A stretch of DNA of 37,637 nucleotides from Burkholderiales bacterium. GTDB taxonomy: Bacteria > Pseudomonadota > Gammaproteobacteria > Burkholderiales > Burkholderiaceae_E. The notes under the pieces are model-generated. The model did not search any database, was not told the origin of the DNA, and was given only the letters and a program-made list of their open reading frames with translations. Numbering within the stretch: position 1 is the first letter of the stretch; every line of letters begins with the position of its first letter. The position numbers and the translations under genes are program-made. The stretch is taken from positions 1 through 37,637 of the forward strand of contig CANKWX010000039.1 in the NCBI GenBank assembly GCA_947487165.1, given 5' to 3'. Of the stretch, positions 8,363 through 16,905 are shown one piece after another.

Positions 8363-8400
8363 CCGAAGGCGGCTGAAACGGTGGTGGCAGCCGCCTTCGG
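8363..8400 (-). terminator. Strong hairpin after the aminotransferase operon
   Basis: A perfect 13-bp inverted repeat (arms CCGAAGGCGGCTG and CAGCCGCCTTCGG, 12-base loop) begins 16 bases after the aminotransferase stop. For minus-strand transcription the stem is followed by an A-rich, not U-rich, run, so it is not a classical intrinsic terminator. For plus-strand transcription a T-run precedes the stem. It most likely marks the 3' end of the iclR-led operon or protects that end. The remaining bases of the 8233-8415 gap show no other clear feature. Confidence 0.6.
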
Positions 8401-8415
8401 CTCAGGCCACCAGCG

Positions 8416-9804
8416 TCAGGCCACCAGCTTCTGGCCGCGTGCGAACTCCAGTGTGGTGTCGAGCGCCCGGGTGAGCTTGTCGAAGAGTTCGTCGATCTGC
8501 GCCTCGGTGATGATGAGCGGTGGGCAGACCGCCATCGTGTCGCGCAGCGCCCGCGTGATCAGGCCGTTTTCGAGCACCGCGTTGCCCAGCCGCGCGATGA
8601 CGCCCGATGCCGCGTCGAAGGTCTTGCGGCTGTCTTTGTCCTGCACGATTTCGAGTGCACCGATCAGGCCGACGCCGCGGGTTGATGAGACCAGCGGATG
8701 CGCCGAGAGCGCGGCCAGGCGTGCCTGGAACTTCGGCGAGACGCGCTGCACGTGCCCGACGATGTCGCGCTCTTCATAGATCTTGAGCGCTTCGACCGCG
8801 ACCGCCGAGGCCACCGGGTGGCCGGCGTAGGTCACGCCATGCGAGAAGGCGCCGTTGCGCTCGCTGCCCTTGACCAGGCCGTCATAGATGGCCTTGGAGA
8901 CCAGCGTGGCCGAGATCGGCATGTAGGAGCTCGAGAGCGCCTTGGCCACGGTCATGATGTCGGGCGTGATGCCGTAGGTGTCGCAGCCGAACATGTTGCC
9001 GGTGCGCCCGAAACCGGTGATGACCTCGTCGGCCACCATCAGGATGTCGTGCTTCTTGAGCACGGCCTGGATCTTCGCGAAGTAGCCTGCAGGCGGAACG
9101 ATCACGCCACCGGCACCCTGCACCGGCTCGGCGAAAAAGGCGGCGATGGTGTCGGCGCCCTCGCGGGCGATGATGGCTTCGAGGTCGGCGACCAGCCGAT
9201 CGACCATCTGTTCGTCGGTCTCGCCGGGATGGGTCGAGTGATAGAGGCTCGGGCAGCCGGTGCGCAGCACGCGTGCGACCGGCAGGTCGAAGTCGGCATG
9301 GTTGTAGGGCAGGCCGGTGAGGCTTGCCGCCATGACAGTCACGCCGTGATAGCCGCGCTCACGCGCAATCAGCTTCTTTTTTTCGGGTTTGCCAAGCGCA
9401 TTGAAGTAGTACCAGATCACCTTGACCGCGGCATCGTTGGCCTCGGAGCCGGAGTTGGCAAAGAGCGCCTTGTCCATGCCGAGATGGCGGGTCATGGCGA
9501 GCAGTCGTTCGGACAATTCGATCGAGGGTTCGTTCGAACGACCGGCGAAGATCTGGTAGTAGGGCAGCTCCTTCATCTGCCGGATGGCGGCATCAACCAG
9601 GCGCTGCTCTGAAAACCCGAGTGCGGTGCACCACAGGCCGGCCATGCCTTCGAGAAAGCGGTTGCCCTGGTCGTCTTCGACATAGACGCCATCGCCCTTG
9701 CGGATCACCATCGGGCCGGTTGCGCCGAAGGTGTTCAGCGGGGTGTAAGGATGGATCAGGTTGCGGACATCCTCGCGGACGTTTTCGGCATGGGTGCGGG
9801 TCAT
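8416..9804 (-). CDS. Class III (omega-type) PLP aminotransferase
   Basis: A 462-residue pyridoxal-phosphate aminotransferase of the class III group, which moves amino groups from terminal amines or omega-amino acids to pyruvate or 2-oxoglutarate. Visible motifs are FANSGSEANDAA (115-126), GYHG (151-154), FAEPVQGAGG (224-233), DEVITGFGRTG (259-269) and the Schiff-base lysine K288 in MTVAKALSSSYMP. The start at 9804 is preferred over an upstream in-frame ATG because GGAG lies 8-9 bases ahead and the conserved N-terminus begins there. It is the last gene of the iclR-led operon, 28 bases after the Bug protein gene. Taurine, beta-alanine, putrescine or other amines are all possible substrates. Confidence 0.92.
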   Translation of the reverse strand: MTRTHAENVREDVRNLIHPYTPLNTFGATGPMVIRKGDGVYVEDDQGNRFLEGMAGLWCTALGFSEQRLVDAAIRQMKELPYYQIFAGRSNEPSIELSERLLAMTRHLGMDKALFANSGSEANDAAVKVIWYYFNALGKPEKKKLIARERGYHGVTVMAASLTGLPYNHADFDLPVARVLRTGCPSLYHSTHPGETDEQMVDRLVADLEAIIAREGADTIAAFFAEPVQGAGGVIVPPAGYFAKIQAVLKKHDILMVADEVITGFGRTGNMFGCDTYGITPDIMTVAKALSSSYMPISATLVSKAIYDGLVKGSERNGAFSHGVTYAGHPVASAVAVEALKIYEERDIVGHVQRVSPKFQARLAALSAHPLVSSTRGVGLIGALEIVQDKDSRKTFDAASGVIARLGNAVLENGLITRALRDTMAVCPPLIITEAQIDELFDKLTRALDTTLEFARGQKLVA

Positions 9805-9832
9805 GATGGGTCTCCGGTGAGGAATGGATGGC

Positions 9833-10819
9833 TCAGGAATCGATCTTGATGCCGGCGCGATTGATGAGGTCGCGATAGACGGCATTGTCCGACTGAATCT
9901 GTTTCGCGAATGCAGCCGGCCCTTTGTAGTCGGGATATTGACTGAATTTCAGCAGCAACTCCCGCGTCCCGCTGGCGGTCATGGCTTTTTCGCTTTCGAG
10001 CGCGAGCCGCTCGATGATCTCGGGTGGCGTGCCGCGCGGCGCAAAGAGGCCAAACCAGCTGCCCCCGGGCACCTCGAGACCCTGCTCGCGAAGGGTTGGC
10101 ACATCGGGCAGTTCGGGATGTCGAACGTTGGCGGTGGTGGCCAGTGCCTTGACCGTACCGGCCTTGATCTGCGACAGCGCGACCGGGTCGTAGATCAGGT
10201 CGATGCGCCCGCCGACCAGATCGGCGAGTGATTCGGCCGAGCCTTTGTAGGGCACATGCAGCAGCGTGATGCCGGCTTTGTTATGGACGATCTCGCCGGT
10301 CAGGTGGGTGGCGGTGGCCGTGCCGGCCGAGCCGAAGGTCAGCTTGCCGGGAGATTTTTTCGCCAGCACGATCAGTTCGGCCATGGTGTTGGCCGGCAGG
10401 TCCTTACGGGCCGCGACGATGCCGTAGCTGCTCGACAGGCTCGCGATCGGCACGAAATCGTTCTCGGGGTCGTAGGGCACCTTGCGCAGATGGTGGGTGA
10501 TCGCGACCACGGCGGTAGGTGCGAGCAGCAGGGTGTAGCCGTCGGCGGCTGAGCGCGCCACCGCCTGGGCGCCGATGGTGGCACCGGCACCGGCCCGGTT
10601 CTCGACAATCACCTGCTGGCCCAGTGCCTGCGAGAGCCGATCGGCCAGCAGACGGCCGATCGAATCGGCGTTGCCGCCGGCCGGATAGGGCACGATCAGC
10701 TTGACCGGCCGAGAGGGCCAGGCGGTTTGTGCCTGCAGGCGATCGGCGCCGGCCAGCATGGTCGCCAGGGCGGCGCTTGCGCGAAGTGCGTTACGGCGAT
10801 CGGATCGAAAGCGATTCAT
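9833..10819 (-). CDS. Bug/TctC family periplasmic solute-binding protein
   Basis: A 328-residue tripartite tricarboxylate transporter substrate-binding receptor. The N-terminus carries a signal peptide with RR (8-9), a hydrophobic core and a cleavage site near LQA-Q (28-31); the mature protein opens with WPSRPVKLIVPYPAGGNAD, the family hallmark. Further family blocks are VENRAGAGATIGAQAVARSAADGYTLL and the LPDVPTLREQG segment. A strong ribosome site (AGGAGG, 6 bases before ATG) is present. No TctA/TctB membrane partners are nearby, which is usual for Bug proteins in Burkholderiales. Its place inside a CoA-based catabolic operon suggests that it captures the carboxylate the operon degrades or delivers a signal (inference). 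Confidence 0.95.
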   Translation of the reverse strand: MNRFRSDRRNALRASAALATMLAGADRLQAQTAWPSRPVKLIVPYPAGGNADSIGRLLADRLSQALGQQVIVENRAGAGATIGAQAVARSAADGYTLLLAPTAVVAITHHLRKVPYDPENDFVPIASLSSSYGIVAARKDLPANTMAELIVLAKKSPGKLTFGSAGTATATHLTGEIVHNKAGITLLHVPYKGSAESLADLVGGRIDLIYDPVALSQIKAGTVKALATTANVRHPELPDVPTLREQGLEVPGGSWFGLFAPRGTPPEIIERLALESEKAMTASGTRELLLKFSQYPDYKGPAAFAKQIQSDNAVYRDLINRAGIKIDS

Positions 10820-10847
10820 GAGCGTCCTCCTGTTGCGCGGCTGATGG

Positions 10848-11588
10848 TCATCGCCCCACCCATTTGGGGGCGCGTTTTTCCTTGAAGGCCCGTGCGCCTT
10901 CCTGGCCGTCCAGGCTGTCGCGCACCGTGCCGAGATCGCGCATGGCTCGGCCCATTTTTTCGGACGGGCCCTGCGGCATCACATCATCGACCACGAAGCG
11001 CTTGAGGGTACGCAGCACCAGCGGTGCGAAGGTGGCCAGCTCGCGGGCCATGGCGAGCGCCGCCTCGACCTGCTGGCCGACTGGCACGACTTCATTGGCA
11101 AAGCCGACCTCGTAGGCGCGCTTGGCATCGATCGTGCGGCAAAGCATGATGAGTTCCATCGCGATCTTGTGCGGAATGCGAGTGGGCAGCGCCGAGATCA
11201 GGCCGCCGGTAAAGCCGAGCTTGGCTTCGGGATATGAGAACTTGCCGTTGTCGGCGGTCACCAGCAGGTCGCACATCATGGCCACCACCAGCGCGCCGCC
11301 CACGCACCAGCCGCCCACTGCGGCGATCACCGGCTTTTCGGTGGTGATGCCCACTGTGGGCACGCAGCGCCACAGCTCGGGCAGGTTGGTCACGTCGGCA
11401 CCGGCCGAAAAGGCATCATTGCCGGCGCCGGTGAGGACCGCGACCCGTTGGTCCGACTGATCGAATTCGGCGAAGGCCTGTTGCAACTCCCGCGCGGTGA
11501 TCGCGCAGATCGCGTTCTTGCGGGTGGGCCGGTTGATGGTGATCAGCGTCGTGCCATCGGGGTTGTTGGTGACCTGGACCATTTCCAT
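10848..11588 (-). CDS. Enoyl-CoA hydratase/isomerase family protein (crotonase)
   Basis: A 246-residue crotonase expected to add water across a 2-enoyl-CoA double bond or to isomerise it. The oxyanion-hole regions are present (AFSAGADVTNL, about 59-69; GWCVGGALVVAMMCDL, 93-108). Both glutamates used by hydratases are in place: E121 in FSYPEAKLG and E145 in IAMELIML. A good ribosome site (AGGAG, 8 bases before ATG) is found. It lies 39 bases after the CoA-transferase-crotonase fusion and 28 bases before the Bug gene, so the operon contains one intact crotonase and one modified crotonase domain. The exact acyl substrate is unknown. Confidence 0.93.
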   Translation of the reverse strand: MEMVQVTNNPDGTTLITINRPTRKNAICAITARELQQAFAEFDQSDQRVAVLTGAGNDAFSAGADVTNLPELWRCVPTVGITTEKPVIAAVGGWCVGGALVVAMMCDLLVTADNGKFSYPEAKLGFTGGLISALPTRIPHKIAMELIMLCRTIDAKRAYEVGFANEVVPVGQQVEAALAMARELATFAPLVLRTLKRFVVDDVMPQGPSEKMGRAMRDLGTVRDSLDGQEGARAFKEKRAPKWVGR

Positions 11589-11627
11589 CGAGCTGTCTCC
11601 TTTTGTGTGTCGTTGTGTGTGTTGCGT

Positions 11628-13607
11628 CTATCGCGCGGATCGGGTGCGATCGCGATAGGCGGCAATCCGTTCTCTTAGCCCGGGCCCGGCTTTGCCTGGT
11701 GTGATCGATCTCGTGGCCGACCTGACCAGCGCGGCGAGGTCGGCGTCTGCAAGCATGTCGCCGCCCGGTGCGCCGGTACTGCGGCTGGCCGCCCGGATCA
11801 TGGCAAGGGTATCGCGATCGATTGCAGGTGCCGGGCCGCAGGCCAGTTGACGCCAGTCGTCCCCCGCCTGCACCGGATCGATCAGCCGGCTCGCCAGCCC
11901 GCAGGCAAGCGCCTGCTCGGCCTCGACAGTGGCGCCATCGCTGACCCAGGCCCGCGCGCGCTCGGTGCCGACCCGCTCGGCAAGCCGGCGCGTGCCGAGC
12001 ACGATGCCAAAGCCTGCGCCCGGAAATCGAAAGCTCGCGTGAGTCACCGCAATTCTCAGATCGCAGGCGGCAAAGAGATCGGCGCCTGCACCCCAGGTGC
12101 GACCCTGTGCAATGGCCACGGTGCGTACCGGTGCCCGCCAGACCGCATCAAGCAACGCCTCGATCCGCGTAAAGCGCAGCAGCAGGTCGCCATCGGACTG
12201 GGATTCGAGCCCGTCGAGATCGAAGCCGGTGCAAAAGTGCCGACCGGCCCCTGCGAACATCAGGGTGTGGACCGAGGAATCGCGGCAGGCATGATTCACC
12301 GCGTCGAGTGCTGCCTCGACCAACTCGCTGCTCAGGGCGTTGCCGCGCTGCGGCCGGTTGAGCTCGATGCTCGCGATGCCGTCGCTGATCTGCAGCAGGA
12401 TCGGCGCGGTGGGCGCGGGATGTCCGAGCTTGAGGGCATCGATCACGCGGCTGGTGTGTTCGCCGATTGCCGGCGGGCGGGTGTCGAGTGTCACAACCTC
12501 GCCATCGAAGCGCACCGGACAACCCACCGTGTGGGTCTTCACGCCATTGGGCAGGGTCATCGCCTGCACGAGCTGCAGATGGGTGGCCTGGGGGTCGGAC
12601 AGCGCCTGCTCGTAGCCGTTGATCGGCGCGCAGGGCACACCGGCCGGCGCAAAGCGGGCGAGCCAGCTTGCGGTGGTGTCATGGGCAAAGCGCGCCTCGA
12701 GCAGATCGCGCAGGGCGGCCTGATTGGCGGCTCGCAGGGTGGGCGAGGCAAAGCGTGCATCGGTCAGCAATTCAGGTGTGCCGGCGATCTCGCAGACCTG
12801 CTGCCAGAGCTTGTTGTTGCCGGCGGCAATCGCAAACCAGCCGTCCTGCGAGCGAAAGGCCTGATAGGGCGCATTGCGCGGATGGGCCGAGCCGAGCTTG
12901 CGGGGGTTGCGCCCGGTGCCGAAAAACTCGCTCGTCTGCAACGCAGACATCGCGATCGTGGTGGCGAACATCGGCACATCCAGATGGCCGCCGGGCCCGC
13001 CGGCGCGCACTCGCGCAACCATTGCCGCGATCGAATAGGCGCCGTAAAGGCCGGCCCCGAAATCCACCAGCGGCACACCGGCCTTGACCGGGGCACCCTC
13101 GGGCTCGCCGGTCACGCTCATGACGCCTGCGGCCGCCTGGATGGTCAGGTCGAAGCCGCCTTCGGCGCCGCGCGGCCCATCCTGGCCGAAGGCCGAGATC
13201 GAGCAATAGATGAGCGCGGGCTTGCGCGGGCCGAACCAATCCCAGCCCAGGCCCAGTCGTGCCATGGCCCCGGGGCGGTTGTTCTCGATCACGACATCGC
13301 TCGCCAGCACCAGTTCGCGGGCGAGGTCACGCGATGCCGGGTCTTTCAGGTCGAGCGCGATCGAGCGCTTGCCCCGATTGATCGAGGCAAAGTTTTCACT
13401 GAAGCCATCTTCGTTGGCGCCATGAGTGATCGGCGGCCACTGCCGCATGGCGTCGCCCTCGAGCGGCTCGACCTTGGTCACCTCGGCACCGTAATCGGCC
13501 AGCAGCATGCCGCAAAAGGGGCCGGCAGCCACATGGCAGAACTCGACGACGCGAATGCCGGCAAGCGGCAGGGCCACAGCGTCTGACATCAGAGGTCCCT
13601 GTTTCAT
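11628..13607 (-). CDS. CaiB/BaiF CoA transferase fused to a crotonase domain
   Basis: A single uninterrupted 659-residue frame with two enzymes. Residues 7 to about 392 form a complete class III CoA transferase (LAGIRVVEFCHVAAGPFCG, GAEVTKVEPLEGDAMR, catalytic aspartate D182 in VDFGAGLYGA). Residues 402 to about 655 form a crotonase (ISDGIASIELNRPQRGNAL, HFCTGFDLDGL, RTWGAGADLFAACDLRIA). A short Pro/Ala linker joins them. In the crotonase half, the PE motif of hydratases is replaced by FPGAGFG near 528-534 and the second catalytic glutamate is not evident, so ordinary hydratase activity is doubtful. The ATG at 13607 overlaps the iclR stop (ATGA); ATG 13589 (MSDAVALPLAG), with AGGGA 6 bases ahead, is an equally good start. 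Confidence 0.9.
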   Translation of the reverse strand: MKQGPLMSDAVALPLAGIRVVEFCHVAAGPFCGMLLADYGAEVTKVEPLEGDAMRQWPPITHGANEDGFSENFASINRGKRSIALDLKDPASRDLARELVLASDVVIENNRPGAMARLGLGWDWFGPRKPALIYCSISAFGQDGPRGAEGGFDLTIQAAAGVMSVTGEPEGAPVKAGVPLVDFGAGLYGAYSIAAMVARVRAGGPGGHLDVPMFATTIAMSALQTSEFFGTGRNPRKLGSAHPRNAPYQAFRSQDGWFAIAAGNNKLWQQVCEIAGTPELLTDARFASPTLRAANQAALRDLLEARFAHDTTASWLARFAPAGVPCAPINGYEQALSDPQATHLQLVQAMTLPNGVKTHTVGCPVRFDGEVVTLDTRPPAIGEHTSRVIDALKLGHPAPTAPILLQISDGIASIELNRPQRGNALSSELVEAALDAVNHACRDSSVHTLMFAGAGRHFCTGFDLDGLESQSDGDLLLRFTRIEALLDAVWRAPVRTVAIAQGRTWGAGADLFAACDLRIAVTHASFRFPGAGFGIVLGTRRLAERVGTERARAWVSDGATVEAEQALACGLASRLIDPVQAGDDWRQLACGPAPAIDRDTLAMIRAASRSTGAPGGDMLADADLAALVRSATRSITPGKAGPGLRERIAAYRDRTRSAR

Positions 13608-14389
13608 GCCGAGCGCCTTGATCGGGTCGGCGCGGCTTGACGGGGCGCATCACCGCGCAGCGCTGCGCTGATGCCGTCGGCGGCTCGAATCAGATCAGCC
13701 GAAAGCATCTTGAGCCGGGCAGGCCGCAGTCGCTCGATCGGGCCCGACACACCGATCGCTGCGATCACATTGCCGCCCGGGTCGCGCACCGGTGCCGCCA
13801 CACCGCCCACGCTCTCGCGCCATTCGCCGCGATTGACTGCGTAGCCCTGCTCACGAATGCGCGCCATCTCGCGCAAAAACTCGGTGGGCACGGTGAGCGT
13901 TCGGGGTGAGCAGGCCTGCAGGCGACGGCTGAGCGAGGTGAGTTGTGCCATCGGCTCGAAGGCGAGCATGGCCTTGCCGGTGGCCACGCAATGCGCGGGC
14001 GCGCGCCCGCCGATGGAGTTGTAGGCGCGCACCGGCTCGGGACTGTCGAGTTTGTGGACATAGACCACTTCGTCACCATCGAGCACCGACAGATGGACCG
14101 ACTCGCGGGACCGCTCGAGCAGCCAGGCCATCCATGACTGCGACGCATGGCTCAGGTCGAGGTTGGACAGCACCGCCGAGCCGAGCTCCCAGAGCTTGAT
14201 CGAGGCGGCATACGATCCGATCGCCTCGTTGCGCCTGACATAGCCCTGTTCGACCAGCGCCTGCAGCAGGCGATGCACGGTGCTCTTGCCGATGTCGAGC
14301 CGGTTGGCGAGTTCGGTGACGCCCATCGGCTGATCGGCGTGCGAGAGGGTTTCGAGCAGCCCCAGCCCTTTGATCAGCGTGTTGTTCAT
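13604..14389 (-). CDS. IclR family transcriptional regulator
   Basis: A 261-residue IclR-type regulator. The winged helix-turn-helix occupies residues 5-60 (LIKGLGLLETLSHADQPMG, VTELANRLDIGKSTVHRLLQ), and the effector domain contains HCVATGKAMLAFEP and GGVAAPVRDPGGNVIAAIGVSGP, both typical. It is the first gene of a minus-strand operon, overlapping the CoA-transferase fusion, and diverges from the BisC-like/sulfatase/FGE genes. That position suggests it controls both arms. A promoter and an inverted repeat lie directly upstream. IclR proteins usually bind small carboxylates or aromatic acids; the ligand here is unknown. Confidence 0.95.
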   Translation of the reverse strand: MNNTLIKGLGLLETLSHADQPMGVTELANRLDIGKSTVHRLLQALVEQGYVRRNEAIGSYAASIKLWELGSAVLSNLDLSHASQSWMAWLLERSRESVHLSVLDGDEVVYVHKLDSPEPVRAYNSIGGRAPAHCVATGKAMLAFEPMAQLTSLSRRLQACSPRTLTVPTEFLREMARIREQGYAVNRGEWRESVGGVAAPVRDPGGNVIAAIGVSGPIERLRPARLKMLSADLIRAADGISAALRGDAPRQAAPTRSRRSA

Positions 14390-14390
14390 T

Positions 14391-14413
14391 GTTGTTCTGT
14401 ATTCTGGAACGAC
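14391..14413. promoter_or_regulatory. Inverted repeat upstream of iclR, candidate IclR operator
   Basis: GTTGTTC (14391-14397) and GAACGAC (14407-14413) form an imperfect inverted repeat (6 of 7 bases) around a 9-base centre, starting immediately upstream of the iclR ATG. Placed downstream of the predicted iclR -10, it would block iclR transcription if bound. It is about 100 bases from the divergent BisC-like start. Confidence 0.4.
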
Positions 14414-14429
14414 GGGTCTGTCATTGGGA

Positions 14430-14458
14430 ATAATGCTAGAGTTTCAGAAAACAATCAA
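14430..14458 (-). promoter_or_regulatory. Putative iclR operon promoter
   Basis: On the minus strand TTGATT (14453-14458) and CATTAT (14430-14435), each 4/6 matches to the sigma-70 hexamers, are spaced by 17 bases. The segment is AT-rich compared with its surroundings. The transcript would start around 14423 and carry a leader of about 34 bases containing the inverted repeat. Confidence 0.45.
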
Positions 14459-14505
14459 ACAAGCGTTCAAACAAGGCTGAAGATAGTCGGCTGGAGACAT
14501 TCAAC

Positions 14506-16839
14506 ATGGCGCGTGCCACCCCGCTCGGACTCGAGCTCACTTCCTCGCACTGGGGCGCCTACGAAGTTCAGCGCATCGGGACCGCCGCCCGCGGGCTTGG
14601 CCGGTTTCGCGACGATCGTGCGCCCTCGCCAATTGGTCTGTCGATGTTCGAGGCCTATCGTTCGCCGCTTCGGGTGCAGCGCCCGGCGGTGCGGGCCGGC
14701 TGGCTCGATCGGCCCGTCGGCGATCCCCGGCGCGGTGAGGGCCGCGGTCGCGAGCCCTTCGTCGAAGTCTCGTGGGAGCAAGCCGCCGATCTGGTGGCCA
14801 CCGAGATGCGCCGCGTCATCGACGCTCACGGCAATGCCTCGATTTTCGGCGGCTCCTACGGCTGGTCGAGCGCCGGTCGCTTTCATCACGCGCAGAGCCA
14901 GGTCCACCGGTTTCTGAATGCCGCCGGTGGCTATGTGCGCCATGCCGACAGCTACAGCCTGGGCGCGGGGCGGGTGCTGCTGCCGCATGTGATCTGCGCG
15001 ATGGAATACTTTCTGGGCAACCAGCACGACTGGGCGACGCTGGCCGCGCACACCCGACTGTTTGTGAGTTTTGGCGGTGCGCCGATCAAGAACGCGCAGG
15101 TCGGCGCGGGCGGTGCCTCCGAACACTATCTCGAAGACGGCATGGCAAGCCTGGCTCAGGCAGGCTGTCGCTTTGTCAATTTCAGCCCGGTGGGGGCCGA
15201 CCTGCAGGCGCCGGCTGATTCACTCGAATGGCTCGCGATTCGCCCCGGCACCGATACCGCGGTCATGCTGGCCCTGACTTGTGAGATCGTGCGGGCCGGC
15301 CGCCACGACCGCGCGTTTCTGGCCAGCCATTGCGTGGGCTTCGAGCGCTGGCAGGCCTATCTGCTCGGGCAGACCGATGGCGTTGTGAAAGACGCCGAGT
15401 GGGCGGCACCGATTGCCGGTGTGTCAGCCCAGCGCCTTCGCGATCTGGCTGTCGAGCTTGCCTCGAATCGCAGTCTGATCAATGTCGCCTGGGGATTGCA
15501 GCGCGCCGACCATGGCGAGCAGCCCTTCTGGGCGGCGGTGGGCCTGGCCTCGGTGCTTGGACAGATCGGGCTGCCCGGGGGCGGCATCTCGCTTGCCTAT
15601 GGTCCGACCAACAATATCGGCAGTCCTTATCGCCTGTTGCCCGGGCCAACCCTGCCGCAGGGGCGCAATGCGGTCGAGGCTTTTATTCCGGTGGCCCGCA
15701 TTGCCGACATGCTGCTCACACCCGGCGGCGAGTTCGATTACAACGGGCAGCGCCGCCGCTATCCCGATATCCGTCTGGTCTATTGGGCCGGCGGCAATCC
15801 CTTTCATCATCATCAGGATCTGCACCGGCTTGCGCGGGCCTGGCAGCGACCCGAGACCATCGTGGTCCATGAGCAGTTCTGGAACGCGCATTCGAAGATG
15901 GCCGATATTGTGCTGCCGGCCACCTCCACACTCGAGCGCGATGACATCGGCCATGCCACGCGCGACCCCTTGATGATCGCCATGCGCCGCGTTTGCGATC
16001 CGCCGGGTGAGGCCCGCGACGACTATGCGATTTTTGCCGATATCGCGCAGCGCCTGGGTTGCGAAGCCTTGTTTACCGAAGGCCGAAGCGTGCACGAGTG
16101 GCTTGAGCATCTGTATGCCGGGTCGGTGGCGCAGTGCGCCAAAGTCGGAGTCGAGTTGCCCGACTTCGAGACCTTCTGGCAGGGCGGCGGCGTGCGCTTT
16201 CCGGCCAATGAGCATCCGGTGGTGGCTTTCGCCGAGTTCCGCGCCGATCCGCTCGCCCATCCGCTGGCCACACCAAGCGGGCGCATCGAACTCTTCTCGC
16301 AGCGAATCGAATCTTTCGGTTATGCCGACTGCCCGGGGCATCCGGTCTGGTTCGAGCCGGTCGAATGGCTTGGCGCACCGTTGGCTGAGCGCTATCCGCT
16401 GCACATGCTGTCTGATCAGCCCCATACCAAGCTGCACAGCCAGCTCGATCACTCGGCGCTCAGTGTCGCCAACAAGGTAGCCGGTCGCGAGCCGATCGCG
16501 ATTCATCCGACTGACGCCGCGACCCGGGGCATTGCCGACGGCGATCTGGTGCGGGTCTTTAACGACCGCGGCGCCTGCCTGGCAGGGGCAAGGCTCGATG
16601 CGCGTCTGCTGCCGGGTGTGGTGCGGCTGTCGACCGGTGCCTGGTGGGACCCGCAGGTGCCGGGTGATTCGAGCTCGCTTGACCTTCACGGCAACCCGAA
16701 TACCCTGACGCGTGATGCCGGCGCATCGATGCTCTCGCAGGGGTGCAGCGCGCAAAGCTGCCTGGTGCAGATCGAGCGGCACCTCGGCGAGGCGCCGCCG
16801 ACACAGGCCTTCAGCCTGCCGCAGTTCGAGCGCCGCTGA
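14506..16839 (+). CDS. Molybdopterin-dependent S/N-oxide reductase (BisC/DMSO reductase-like, cytoplasmic)
   Basis: A 777-residue molybdenum enzyme of the DMSO reductase family, closest in layout to the biotin sulfoxide/TMAO reductase branch. The block IFGGSYGWSSAGRFHHAQSQ (113-131) contains the serine that ligates molybdenum in this branch (S121 or S122). There is no N-terminal Cys-x-x-Cys iron-sulfur motif and no Tat signal, fitting a cytoplasmic BisC-like protein that reduces S-oxides or N-oxides. Other family blocks are WGLQRADHGEQPFWA, GLPGGGISL, YWAGGNPFHHHQD and the C-terminal dinucleotide-binding domain (LSDQPHTKLHSQLDHS onward). It is divergent from iclR and 66 bases ahead of the sulfatase. 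Substrate is unknown; methionine sulfoxide, biotin sulfoxide or a xenobiotic S-oxide are options. Confidence 0.9.
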   Translation: MARATPLGLELTSSHWGAYEVQRIGTAARGLGRFRDDRAPSPIGLSMFEAYRSPLRVQRPAVRAGWLDRPVGDPRRGEGRGREPFVEVSWEQAADLVATEMRRVIDAHGNASIFGGSYGWSSAGRFHHAQSQVHRFLNAAGGYVRHADSYSLGAGRVLLPHVICAMEYFLGNQHDWATLAAHTRLFVSFGGAPIKNAQVGAGGASEHYLEDGMASLAQAGCRFVNFSPVGADLQAPADSLEWLAIRPGTDTAVMLALTCEIVRAGRHDRAFLASHCVGFERWQAYLLGQTDGVVKDAEWAAPIAGVSAQRLRDLAVELASNRSLINVAWGLQRADHGEQPFWAAVGLASVLGQIGLPGGGISLAYGPTNNIGSPYRLLPGPTLPQGRNAVEAFIPVARIADMLLTPGGEFDYNGQRRRYPDIRLVYWAGGNPFHHHQDLHRLARAWQRPETIVVHEQFWNAHSKMADIVLPATSTLERDDIGHATRDPLMIAMRRVCDPPGEARDDYAIFADIAQRLGCEALFTEGRSVHEWLEHLYAGSVAQCAKVGVELPDFETFWQGGGVRFPANEHPVVAFAEFRADPLAHPLATPSGRIELFSQRIESFGYADCPGHPVWFEPVEWLGAPLAERYPLHMLSDQPHTKLHSQLDHSALSVANKVAGREPIAIHPTDAATRGIADGDLVRVFNDRGACLAGARLDARLLPGVVRLSTGAWWDPQVPGDSSSLDLHGNPNTLTRDAGASMLSQGCSAQSCLVQIERHLGEAPPTQAFSLPQFERR

Positions 16840-16868
16840 GGCGACACTAAACTTAGCCAAGCAACAAA

Positions 16869-16888
16869 CATCAACCATCAACCATCAC
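16869..16888 (+). repeat. Short tandem repeat in the BisC-like/sulfatase gap
   Basis: CATCAAC occurs twice in tandem (16869-16882) and is followed by CATCAC. It lies 18 bases ahead of the sulfatase ATG in an AT-richer leader. It may simply keep the ribosome site (AAGG at 16889-16892) unstructured; no other role is evident. Confidence 0.4.
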
Positions 16889-16905
16889 AAGGTCGAGACA
16901 TCACC

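Noticed and set aside
6640-8376. A 578-codon plus-strand frame opposite the acyl-CoA ligase
   Set aside because: Composition is His/Arg-rich without any family motif, and the opposite strand encodes a full ligase with all motifs. It is a shadow frame.
11847-13586. A 579-codon plus-strand frame opposite the CoA-transferase fusion
   Set aside because: No recognisable motif; it mirrors the real gene on the minus strand.
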